A stretch of 22,322 nt of DNA from Condylostoma magnum (GCA_920105805.1 CAKKTI010000365.1:1-22322); one strand, 5' to 3'; positions 8,350-18,399 are shown, counted from the stretch's first letter. Made by a program: numbers and translations. Notes: generated by a model from the letters alone, not told the origin.

Positions 8350-11300
8350 ATGTCTGAAATTAGCTAATTAGCTTATTGAACCAACTACGACATTTACTCA
8401 TCTCCTCCAAAAATCAACCCAACCTTTATAAAACTTCCCTTATACCTTCCAATCCATTTCGCAAGTCAATGTGACCTTGGACTTTTCTTACTATCCCAAG
8501 ACGGAAGTTTATGAGTATGTTCAGAAGACGAGCCGATTCCTCAACAGCTGAGCTCAAATATCAGTATAACCTTTATATCAAGTAGCAAGCAAGCAATTCT
8601 GATGCTCTCCGATCAGTACTAGGTCTATGGCTACGGCCAGGACACTAATGAATCAGGATTATTTGGCCCAGAATTCCCTTATTAACTTCTAACTCCGACT
8701 TTAATACGAAAACTAGCAGATAAAACGATTCAATAGGTCTCTATTGGCTTAGACCATGCAGCAGCTATTGATATATCAGGGCATTTGTTCACATGAGGAA
8801 CTGGAATGTATGGGTAACTTGGGCATTCTAACTTTTTTGTAGAGAAACAGCCAGTTTAAGTAGTAGAATCCGCTAAAATATTCAATGTAAAGTAAGTGCT
8901 ATGCGGGGATACTTACACTGCCCTGTGTACCGGCGGAGGGTATCTGTATATATACGGGCTTATAGGGGGACACTAGTTGCTGAATAGATTTGGGCATAAG
9001 CCGCTAGTATAGAAAGTACAGTAGAACTGTATGAGCTCACCTAAGAGCTTATAGAATTCGCTGAAATAGCAGGGATTTAATAATCCTTATACAATTAAAG
9101 AGCTAGAACAGTATTTCATCGTGTAGATTTCCTCCGGGAGTTAGTTTATAGCAGCCTTAGCTGATAATGGATAAGTGTTTATTTTTGACAACTGCTTAAA
9201 TCTAGTTAATTTACCCCTACCGGAAAGAGTGAATGTACAGAGAATCGCGGCTTCTGGTAAAACTCTATATGGGGTTGATAAATAATACATATACCAGTGA
9301 AGTGAAAGCTTTGTGGGTACAACTTAAAGCTTTGCAAATACATTAGCAAGTGCTAGTAAGATTAAGTGTCCCCTAGGGACGTTTAATTGTTAGGTTTTTG
9401 AGATAAATAAGCAAATTAGCGTTATAGGGGATGTGTTCGGGGGGTAAGATTGATGCGGGTTAATAGTATAATGTGGATGTGTTTAAGATCTAGGCAGCTT
9501 TTGCAGTGAAGTAAAAAATTAGATGATTGACCAGTATGTTTGTGATCTAATTTAATCTGTCTCTGAGGATTTTAGATTTGATTTCAAGACAGATGTCACA
9601 CTTGATGATTAGTCATAGGACTGCTTAACTTTTTCTAAGCAAATTGACTGATAAGGCTAATTTTTTGATCAGAATACCATTGTAGATAGAGTAATTAAAG
9701 TTAGAATGGAGTTGGAGCAAAGCTAATAGCTGCTAAAGGCCATAGGCAATTTGGCTGACCCTTTAATGTATTATACTTGGAAAAAGATTAAAGCTTATAC
9801 TAAAAACCAAGCTGCTTTTAGTGTTTCTTTAGGATTTACAAATTTACCTAATACTGTTTTTAGGTTGATGTCTAAGTGCATTCAGTAGCATTATTACATA
9901 GGATTTAATTCAATACAGAAAAAGTACTTTTAGTCTAGTTAAAGTATTTCTATAAGGGAGACGATAAGGTAATAATCGTTAACTTCCCTTTCAAGACTTT
10001 TCGGGAAAAGTTAAATTTAAAGAAAGAGTTAAATTTTCGACAGAATAAAAAGCTTTAGTCAATAAACCAGTGAAAGAGAAGTTGTTTTAAACAAATTGGT
10101 TAAATTGTGGTTTAATCAGACAAAAATTAACCTAAAGCAGCTTTTGTTATTATGAAGAGATTAAGTGATAAGGTTTTATATTAATTATTAGAATTTGGCC
10201 AGATTAGTTGTAAGGATTTTTAAGAATAAGCAGAAATAACACCTTGCATAATTAAAGAGAAATTCTAAATATCTAACATAATTAAGGTTCATACTTCAGC
10301 ATATTTTAGTACACATTTACTACAAGAAACTACTTATAACATTTAACAGGGCATTTAAAGTATGGAATTAAACTACTTATTAACAACGTATAAAAGTAAA
10401 AAGCTAAAAGGGACTAGCAGTCATCACCTCTAAAACGTTATGTAATATTTGATAAGCCTTACAATGGAAACAAAAGTTATTATCATTCAATAAAATCAGA
10501 AAAAGCGACTTAAGGTATGAATACATGCTGTAATTCAAGCATCCATTAAACTACCTATTCACTCTCATACAAAAACATACAAATATACTAAAAAATCAAT
10601 TCTTAACATAACTGATAAGAACACGTTAACTGTCTAGCAACAAGAAAATCATGGCATGTATAAATTTAAAAGACTGTATCTAAAAGTAACTGAAATCCTG
10701 TTTAAAGCAATTTTAAACCTATAATAGAAGGTCACCAATTAACAAAAGAAACGAGACTTTTGGATCCTCTTTCTGCTTTTCCCCTACTCCTAAACCTTCC
10801 TGTCAATTTCAAGAATCCCCTATCTCCCATAACATAGACTTCAGCAGCTGAACAGATCTAAAGACAAACAACTCACAATAAGCCACAAGGAGATCAGTTT
10901 CCCAGGACTTCCACAATGACTATAACTACAGCATTATAGATCAACTAACGGCCAGGCAAAGAGAGTTGAAGAATTAATAAACTGCTGTTTTTGGATGCAA
11001 AAGTTACTAGTCCTCACCGCGAAAAAACACGATTTTATCAATTCTAACGGAAAGATAGCATTTCCAGAAGCCACCAACTACACCTTATAAGGTAATTAAA
11101 AGGAATAGTAAGAAAAATGAAGTGACTTAAAGTACGGACAGCCTTAGAACGTTCTCTTAAAGTACAGAGTCAACTAGAAGTAAGGTCAAATAGTATAAGA
11201 AGCCTCCGTGAATGGCACCTAACAGAAATGGGTTATCTGGTACAAATCACAATTATTATATACAGGGGAAAAAGTAATCGAGTAGTAGGAGGAAAATGTT

Positions 11301-11634
11301 TGCAAAGAAGAAAGTAGAGCATAGATTATTAGCTAAGAGGAGTGTAACGCCTAAGAAGTTCTAATTTAATGATTTACAGTTAACACACCGGTTAGCCAGC
11401 CAAGGTGTGCAGATTTTTAATAATGTCTTTAAAAAGCTAATGAAATAGAGACTAAGGGTTGGTATGCACTCAATAAAATGTAATTCTAGCAAAATTGTAT
11501 TATATCGTTAAGACTATAGCTAGCTATTGCATTAATAGTGGTAGTTAAAAGTACTAACATTAGCTATAAGGAAAATGTCAAATACTGTGTATAGGAAGTT
11601 TAAAAATTACTTCAAGTTAGTAAAAGATTATTGA
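8350..11634 (+). CDS. Large RCC1-repeat protein with long basic C-terminal region
   Basis: About 1094 residues if the single open frame is one gene. The N-terminal third is an RCC1-type beta-propeller: QVYGYGQDTNESGLFGPE, QQVSIGLDHAAAIDISGHLF, then TWGTGMYGQLGHSNFF, a textbook RCC1 blade. RCC1 domains act as exchange factors or protein scaffolds; the partner here is unknown. Then comes a helical, Lys/Gln-rich region (SQQLLKAIGNLADPLMYYTW; FNRAFKVWNQTTYQQRIK) and a Ser/Pro/Lys-rich tail. About ten in-frame TGA codons are read as Trp, including the blade Trp before GTGMYG. The start follows IFT70 by 45 bases in the same frame. TGA at 11632-11634 is taken as stop, six bases from the convergent gene. 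The far C-terminal part has little family support and could hide a separate gene. Confidence 0.72.
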
Positions 11635-11640
11635 TTAGAA

Positions 11641-12675
11641 TTACTTATCATTAATACTATAATTCGTGTAATCTTTTTGGCGGTTAAGCATTCGTTTCTT
11701 TATCACTGCAACGTAGGATGGCAATCTTGACTTAGGGTTTTAATACCTAGACTCTTACTTACTGAAATCAAAGCTTTAATTTCTTTTCTATGTAAGCGAT
11801 GTATTCAAATTATAGAACTTATCTACCGATTTAAGCTGTAGATTAGGCCTTCCCATCTTATTTCCAATTTTAATATCATAGGAAATTCTCGGCATTATTT
11901 TCTCCTTTTATTAATTATAATACACATAACTCTGATTATTCTAGAAATATACATCATCCCGTTTCAACTGCTTAGCCATATTCGGAGTGCGTATACAATG
12001 AGTAGTTGATAAGCTTTTAGGAAAATGATTTATCTGAGTAAATCGCTTTTCATTTACATTGCCGTTCTATAGTGCCTGTCTCTTAAGCTGGAATCTGAAA
12101 TGGGTTCCTTTTATCTTAACTGCTCCCTTCTATTTAATATCTTATTATGACACAATATCATTTACTCTGCTAATTTCACTATGAAATAACTCTTTATATT
12201 AAGCTTTGTTTATTATAGTGCTTGGATACCTTTTTAAAACAGCGTCCTTATTCTACTCATAATGTCCACAAGGAGGCACAATTTAATTATTCTTAGTAAA
12301 GATTTATCTTTAGACCTTGGATTTAAACACAAAGCTTTCCTTTTGAGCTGATTGAGCCCTAGGCCCCAGGTTTGTATTTTCAAACTCTTTAAGAACAGAA
12401 TTCTTAGTAGTTTTGACTCTTTTTGGTACTTAAATTTCTTATGATTTAAGTTTTTTGGGATAGATAGCATTAGTGCTATTTGATAATATTTTATAGAATT
12501 TAGTACTAGCCTTACCATTTTTTGAGAATAGCCCTGGTGAAACCAACTCCTTCATAGTTATTAACAATATGTTATTATTTTGTGCATTTATACCAAAGCT
12601 AATGTAAATATGATATTCCTCATAGTCTGCATTATCAGTTAGTAGCCATATCTCTTATAAAACAACTTTAAACAT
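11641..12675 (-). CDS. Basic Gln/Lys/Asn-rich protein with a PPCGHY motif, possibly ciliary
   Basis: About 344 residues, very basic. I cannot name it. It has a VPPCGHYEQNKDAVLKRYPS segment and a later MGRPNLQLKSVDKFYNL followed by SFDFSKQESR. Short PPxGxY and DFxKQ motifs with basic spacers recall ciliary microtubule-inner or PG-rich proteins, but this is a resemblance only. The ATG at 12675 lies six bases after the TAA ending the WD40 gene and in the same frame, so the two could be one protein under a UGA-only stop. The TAA at 11643-11641 is chosen because reading on would run about 60 bases into the convergent RCC1 gene before a TGA. Confidence 0.5.
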
Positions 12676-12681
12676 AGAGGA

Positions 12682-13596
12682 TTAAATATAATTAAATTTT
12701 AGAATCTTTAAATTACGTATATTTGGGTTTAGTTGGTTAAAAGAGCTGAAAACTGTTGCATTTTCTACAGGGAGAATGCAATTTATGATAAACTCTGCTT
12801 ATTAGGCGGGTATGCTTTACTCAATTTCTGACATCTGCATATTCCATATATTAATTTTACCGTTCTCCGACCCACTCCAAAGTGTATGCTTATCATTTCA
12901 CACTCTTTCAAAAAAGTTGACTCTGTATTGATTATTATACCCTCCGTTATAAACTCTATGAGGTGGTAGTTTTTGATTATACGTGTCTCACAGTAAAATA
13001 TAGTCATTCAAACACTGCATTATTAAGTAATTAGAATTCCTATTAAAGCCCAGTTGTGAAATAGGAGCATTGCTGTTATACGACACTGACCTAATACTGT
13101 TAAAACTCATAGAATCCCACAAATGAGCAGTTCCATCATATGACCCAGTTACAAACACAGATGAATCATAAGAAAAGTCTAAACTGGTAACAGCTTCTTT
13201 ATGGATGTTATACAAAGTATGTATATCCTACTACTACCTCATATCCCACATTATAACGCTTTAATCTGTTCCTCCTGACATCATTAGCAAATTCATAGGA
13301 TCTATTTTAACCTTCTACACATAGTTAGTATGTCCAACTAGCGAAGTAATTAACTAATAACTACTATTTCACATTACAACCAGTGCATCGTCCCCTGCGC
13401 TTACTAAAAACCTTCCATATGCATCAGAATCCACAGAATTTATACCAAACTTATGTCCCTATCAGCAATGATCCAACTTCCCCTCCTCATAATCATAAAC
13501 ACTTATAAATCCTAAATTATCCCCAGTAACAATCTTCCCCCAACACCTAACAATGCATGTGACAACACCTCGAACATCTAAATTAACCTACTCCAT
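12682..13596 (-). CDS. WD40 beta-propeller protein, WDR5-like
   Basis: 304 residues, the size of a minimal seven-blade propeller such as WDR5. Blades end at ISVYDY, VVMWNS, VIMWDM, AHLWDS, ILLWDT, INIWNM and a degenerate NLKILKF, each preceded by a GH or related dipeptide (WQGHKFG, VGHTNYV, IHKEAV). The last two blades align with the end of WDR5, whose final strand is followed by only a few residues, so TAA at 12684-12682 is the natural stop. Trp is encoded by TGA in VVMWN, LLWDT, RVWND and HCWQGH, next to TGG in AHLWDS. Such proteins scaffold complexes (for example histone methyltransferases); the complex here is unknown. The start is nine bases after the dipeptidase TAG, in the same frame. 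Confidence 0.85.
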
Positions 13597-13605
13597 TTAA
13601 CCTAA

Positions 13606-15012
13606 CTACTTATTAGCATGAGCTTCTACGGTATGGGCAATACAGCACAGCAGCTTCTTCAAAAACGCAATATGCAGAACCTCGTTAGAAGAGTGAGCAT
13701 TGGACCCAGGGCCCAGCAGCCCTAATACAGCAAATTGAGCATTAGGGAACTTCTGCCCGAGCATTCCCATGAATGGAATACTTCCTCCTTCAGACATAGT
13801 TCTTGCCGGAAGTCCGAAATAGGTTTAAGAGGCCTCAGACAAGGCGTTGTCCAGCCAAGGTTAGAACGCAGGCGCTAAGAATCCGTTTCCTGTCATTGCT
13901 CCCTTTATCTCAATAGTAGCGTTGTAAGGGGGGTCCCTTTAAAGCTCTTTTATAACAGCTTCTTGGGCTTTTTGGCCATCAACATCCGGGGGAAGTCTTA
14001 TAGAGAGTTTAAAGGTGGAGTAAGGGCGAAGGACGTTTCCAGCAACTTCGGCTTCTGGGAAACCAGAAGCACCAACTACTGATAGAGTTGGACGCATGCC
14101 ACGGTTAAGGATGCATTGGACCTTATCGGTTGTTACTGGGTGTACTCCTGGCAGGAAGGGGTAGTCAGTGTACACGTTCTCTCCTAGTACATCAGCTGTC
14201 CCAGCTGCATCTACATACATTCTTGGGGTAATTGGTTAGAATAGCTCAGGAATTTTCATTTCACCTGTAGCTGAGTCCTCTAGCCTATCTAGCAAAATCC
14301 TTACTATTCTGAAAGTCTCAGGGACAATACCTGACCCATCTCCGCTGTGCACTCCTTGTTCTAGTAGTCTGACTGTTAGTTGCAAGGTTAACACTCCTCG
14401 TAAGCTTTGAGTGGTCCATAGTTACTCGTAGTTTCCACAGCCGGAGTCTAAACAGATGATTAAGTCAGGTTAGCCTATCTTTTCAGTTAGTTTATCAACG
14501 TAGCTCATTAAATGCTCACTTCCACTTTCTTCCTCGTTCTCTATTATTATTACTATCCTTCCGTGTGGCTTATTTTGCTGTTGTAAGGCCTTTATGGATA
14601 GAATGGAGCCTGGAAGAGCATAGCCGTCATCAGCACCTCCTCTTCCGTATAACAGTCCGTCGATAATTGCAGGGGTTGTTGGGCCTGTGCCTTCTCTCCA
14701 GCCTGTGAAGTGAGGTTGCTTGTCCATATGTCCGTACATTAAAACAGTCCCAAGTCCTTCCTTGCTAGCAGGAATTTCAAGATACAACAAAGGAGGTGCA
14801 CCTGGCTCCTTATGGGTCTCATGAGTCAGTCCGTTAATTCCCTGAGCTAATGTCCAGTTCAATAGCAATTCAAGAGCTTATTCCATATTCCCATTGGTCT
14901 CCCACTCTGGATCGTACTCTGGACTAAGACTAGGGATTCTGATGTAATCCATTAGCAAGGGAATCACTGAGTCATCTACTTCTTTGTTGATAAAGGTCTC
15001 TAGCTCTGCCAT
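13606..15012 (-). CDS. Cytosolic non-specific dipeptidase (CNDP2-like, M20 family)
   Basis: Di-metal dipeptidase of the M20/ArgE family, cytosolic; 468 residues against 475 for human CNDP2. Metal and catalytic sites are all visible: VLMYGHMDKQP (His95 ligand, Asp97 catalytic), GRGGADDGYA (bridging Asp near 128), IIENEEESGS (catalytic and ligand Glu near 160-162), CLDSGCGNYE (Asp ligand), GVHSGDGSG (His of the lid domain), SEGGSIPFMG for substrate binding, and GSNAHSSNE (last His ligand). Gln codons include TAA and TAG; no in-frame TGA is needed. The start at 15012 gives the normal N-terminus and is only ten bases from the divergent p32 start. TAG at 13608-13606 ends it at family length, nine bases before the WD40 ATG. 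Confidence 0.96.
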
Positions 15013-15022
15013 TTATTTACAG
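15013..15022. promoter_or_regulatory. 10-base divergent gap (dipeptidase / p32)
   Basis: Ten bases lie between the two start codons, the tightest divergent pair among the well-supported genes here. Promoter elements, if any, must lie inside the coding sequences. No motif can be claimed. Confidence 0.3.
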
Positions 15023-15670
15023 ATGCTGGGCAAATCTGTCAGAATTTTACGGTGTATTAGCCCTTAGGTCAAGGCAGGGTACTACAGAGCATTTGCAAAT
15101 ATCGCGGAAAACAGGCTCGGAAAATTGTTGTAGAGGGAAATCGAGAATGAAATTAGTACTTATCATCCTGATGATACTTTCAAACCATTTTTAGAAGAGA
15201 ATGGATTTGAGCTGATTGAGAATACAGGGGACACTTAAATTGTTTTAAAGAAAGTGCATAATGGGTATGATGTTTAAGTATCATTTGATGCAGTGTAAAA
15301 GTATTCATTAGTGGAAATTGACCCAAAAGAGGAAAAAATATTGTTTTCTGTTGCTATTAAAAAGGAAGTTGGGTTGTAAGGGCTGATTTATGAGTGCTTT
15401 ATTTAGTAATAGTAGATGGAGATTTATTAGGTAGTGTATGCTGATAATATCGAGGAAACTGAGAAAAGAGTTCCATATGATCCGTCGCAGTGGTATAAAG
15501 GACCTGATTTTTCTATGTTAGATTAAGGGTTAGCAAGTGCCTTTTAAGAGTTTTTACATAGCTTTGGGATTCAGGAAGAAATGATAGTGTTTATAGAGTC
15601 TTATGTGTAAGATAAGGAATAAAGATTGTATATGGAGTGGCTTAATAGTGTTAAAGAGTTTTTAGGTTAG
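15023..15670 (+). CDS. Mitochondrial matrix protein p32/MAM33 (C1QBP family)
   Basis: Acidic trimeric protein of the mitochondrial matrix, tied in other eukaryotes to mitochondrial translation. The product is 215 residues. A basic N-terminus (MLGKSVRILRCISPQVKAG) looks like a mitochondrial presequence. The core starts FANIAENRLGKLLQREIENE and carries the family's alternating acidic and hydrophobic strands. It ends with LYMEWLNSVKEFL, matching the conserved final helix (YxxWLxxLKxFL). Four reassigned codons in a row (TAG TAA TAG TAG, 15404-15415) give QQQQ. The stop is TAG 15668-15670, or TGA 15674-15676 two codons later. Confidence 0.9.
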
Positions 15671-16008
15671 ATTTGATATTAGTAATATTATTAATTTGGT
15701 AATGTGTGTAAAATCATAAGTTTTACCTACCCGTATAAACTGATTATTTAATACAAATTCAATTCAATTTTCTGTATAAATTAATATTATAACACTGAAG
15801 GAGTTCTGTTTTTGATCGAATGAGCAGCAGTAGAGTAAGAATCTGTATTTAATTTAGATTGACTGTGAGGAACTAGTTAAAATCAATGTCTAGTACACAT
15901 TTTCTAAGATTTTAACAAAGAATTTTATTAAGAGAGTGGTACCCATTTGAATACCAGAATTAGCTTAAAGTATATAAAGATATATAAAAGTGTGTAATTT
16001 AATACCGT

Positions 16009-16209
16009 TTACATCAGTCATAAGTTTATATCTCCATTTCTTAATTAGTAACTATATTTTCTCTATATTCTCTAATGTTGATTTTCTTCCTTCACCTATA
16101 GCATAACAGATTTCTATGCTACTGACAGGTTAACTATTGACTCTGAGTATAATGTTATTGTGATTCTAGCAGTTGGGGAAAAGAGGGTAAAATATACATT
16201 AAAATGCAT
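16009..16209 (-). pseudogene. Antisense conserved frame, unit A copy (disturbed)
   Basis: This copy matches the open frame at 17376-17702. From NCQNHNN to STLENIEKIQLLIKKWRYKL it reads well, but between the ATG at 16209 and NCQNHNN the copy is about one codon out of register (two extra bases relative to unit B), so the start and the body are in different frames. Function unknown. Confidence 0.5.
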
Positions 16210-16333
16210 TGTTTTGATATTTGAGCTATAACATAATTCTAACTATTTATTTAATTTCGTTTATAACTCAAGCTTTATTATTAAGCCAAAATATAGAAAT
16301 AAATAAGCTAGAAGAACTATATAACAATAATAA

Positions 16334-17075
16334 ATGGAAATATCGGGTATTGAGGTATATTGCATGAAATTAAAGACCTGGCTAATTATATACTAAGTAA
16401 TAGAAGGGATGATGGGATTATTCATCATAATAGTCCTATCGCTTGATAGTTGGATTGAGCAGGGTACTGATACTGAATTCTAATGGAAAGGTTCTGTTTC
16501 AACTGTTATCTCAGGATGATCGGTATTTGAAGGTATGTCTTATCCTGCTGCAGCTAGGGAAGCTGAAAATAGCTGATAAAGCTTGAAATCCTGAAATCTA
16601 TCCTATTTATTCTAATAAGAACATGACTGAAATCCAAAAGAGGTTTGAAAATCTTGCAGGGTGTGGAGCAGGAATAGGACTATTTTCAGCTATTTATTTA
16701 ATTTTCATGTCCATATGAATTATACACATGCGCTTTTCACTAAAAGAATTTGATAATATTGAACTTAATTTAATTCTTCCTATTGCAAGCGTAGTTACTT
16801 TAATATTAGGATTCATTATTTGGAGCGAAGCTTGTAGGGTAAGTTTTTATGGAGAATGTGATGCTATTATAAAAGATGAAGAATATGCTGATGTATGTGC
16901 ACTTGATGCTCCTGCCCTCTTTATATTTTTGATGGTTGTATAGGTTATTTTAGCCATTTTATACGTTAGTATCATATCGGCAGCTTAGATAGCTATTTAA
17001 AGGAATTAAACGAATAGATAGCAAAGGATGTAACCTGAAGGAGCCCAGGTGAATATTCCTCCTTATCCGGGTTAA
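16334..17075 (+). CDS. Four-transmembrane protein, array copy A (frame change or 25-base intron)
   Basis: Same family as copy C, not recognised beyond being a tetraspan protein. It begins MEISGIEVYCMKLKTWLIIY and reads in frame to SYPAAAREAENS, then the homologous frame resumes one register away at KAWNPE and continues to PPYPG before TAA 17073-17075. Relative to copy C it is two bases short after GAAGCT near 16563. Alternatively, removing 16533-16557, a 25-base GTATGT...TAG segment, also restores the frame; but the same segment is translated in copy C, so a plain frameshift is more likely. TGA encodes Trp in SGWSVF, where copy C has TGG. Transmembrane segments are as in copy C. It may be a recent pseudogene or a spliced gene. 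Confidence 0.6.
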
Positions 17076-17375
17076 ATATATTAGATTAGTAAATTTACAT
17101 ATTAAAGTATCGATTAAGTTATCTCATTTTTCAAGTAAATTATGGCAAATAATAGACTTTTGATTAAAATTAGCCAAATTTAAATGCATTATTCAATAAT
17201 GCGTTAGTAAAAATCAATTTATAGTTAGAATCTTAAAAATTATTCCTCCATAGTCTGACACACATTTTCTAAAATTTTAACTACGGATTTCATTAAGAGA
17301 GTGATAATATTTGAATACCGAAATTAGTTTGAAACATATAAATAATATAAAATGTGTGTTTTCATATATTTTACA

Positions 17376-17702
17376 CTAAGTCACAAGTTTATACCTCCAT
17401 TTCTTAATTAGCCACTCTATCTTCCCTAATGTTGATTCTCTTGCTTCACCTGCTATAGAATAACAGATTTCTATTCCATTTGCAGGTTCCCTATTAACCT
17501 CAAGTGTAGTATTATTGTAGTTCTAGCAGTTAGGTGAAAGAGAGTACCTATTGAAATGCATTTTCTTGATATTAGGCCCATAAAAGAATTTTAGCTTCTT
17601 ATTATAATACTGATTTAATTTCGCTTATACCTCAGAAATATAGGTTTATTTTTAAATAAAAACGTAGAAATAATTATTCTGAATTAACTATATAATAATC
17701 AT
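17376..17702 (-). CDS. Conserved antisense ORF of the array, open copy (unit B)
   Basis: Not recognised. The frame is open for 108 codons from an ATG at 17702, or 61 codons from the conserved ATG at 17561, to TAG 17378-17376. The conserved body runs SPNCQNYNNTTLEVNRE, then NGIEICYSIAGEARESTL and KIEWLIKKWRYKLVT. Coding pressure is suggested by comparison among units. The Trp of KKWRY is TGG in A and B but TGA in D, synonymous under this code. Units A and D carry three extra codons near EKIQLL with no frame change. The longer start lies two bases from the membrane-protein start, so the shorter start is more plausible. It could also be a fragment of a larger lost gene. Confidence 0.45.
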
Positions 17703-17704
17703 AA

Positions 17705-18330
17705 ATGGAATAATAAGATATTGAGGTATGCTGCATGAAAATAAGGAAATTAAACATTATATACTAAGTAATAGAAGTCATAATAGGACTCGTAATCATA
17801 GTAGTTCTATGATAGCTGGATTGAGTAGGGTACTGGTAGTTAATTCGAATGAAGAGGTTCTATTTTAGCTGTTACCTCAGTATGATCGGTATTTGAAGGT
17901 ATGTCTTATCCTGCTGCATCTGAGGAAGCTTAAAATCCTATTTATTCTGATGTATAAATGCTTGTTTTATAGTCTTTCAGATTGTGGAGTAGCAATGGGA
18001 CTAAGCTGTGTCTTGAATTTTTTATGTAATTTGGATGATAGTTATGCTCAATTTACTAAGCAATCCTATTATGATTTGACTTAACATAGTTATCTCTATT
18101 GTAAGCTTAGTTACTTAAACATTAGGATTTATCCTTGAAGTGGAGCTTGTAAGGTACATTTTGGTAGGGAATGTGATGCCATTATAGAGGACGGAGAATA
18201 TGCTGATGTATGCACCCTTAAAGCTCCTATTGCCTTTATAGTTTATTTTAGTCGCTTTCTATGTTAATTTTATGTAGGCATTCAACAAAGCTTTTTAAAG
18301 AGATGATTACTAAAGGAAATAAGTTAATTC
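17705..18330 (+). pseudogene. Four-transmembrane protein, array copy B (decayed)
   Basis: It aligns with copies A and C along its length but cannot be read through in any single frame. A five-base loss in the first membrane segment near 17810 shifts the frame ahead of the loop motif. The stretch corresponding to KAWNPEMDPIYSNKN is partly lost near 17930. TM3 is shifted again near 18110. Remnants such as CDAIIEDGEYADVCTLKAP near 18170-18230 are still legible. This is the oldest-looking or least constrained copy. Confidence 0.8.
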
Positions 18331-18399
18331 ATGGTAAGAGTCTTAACTTATACACCAGAGATTGTAAAATCTATTCAATGTTGATGAGATTAGATTCAT

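Larger units (their letters stand above)
15755..17247. repeat. Direct-repeat unit A of the tandem array
   Basis: First unit of a diverged array that fills the rest of the window. Its left edge starts with GTATAAATTAATATTATAAC, matching sequence near 19299 and 21563, then jumps directly to the GTATTTAATTTAGATT segment that recurs near 19616 and 21952. Compared with units B and C it lacks most of the roughly 1.2 kb spacer, so A is about 1.4 kb and B and C about 2.3-2.4 kb. It contains a membrane-protein copy and a disturbed antisense frame. Confidence 0.8.

Noticed and set aside
12234-12518. Alternative minus-strand frame inside the basic orphan
   Set aside because: It overlaps the longer continuous frame in another register and has no recognisable features.
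17893-18084. Short + strand frame in copy B
   Set aside because: It is the wrong register of the decayed membrane-protein copy.
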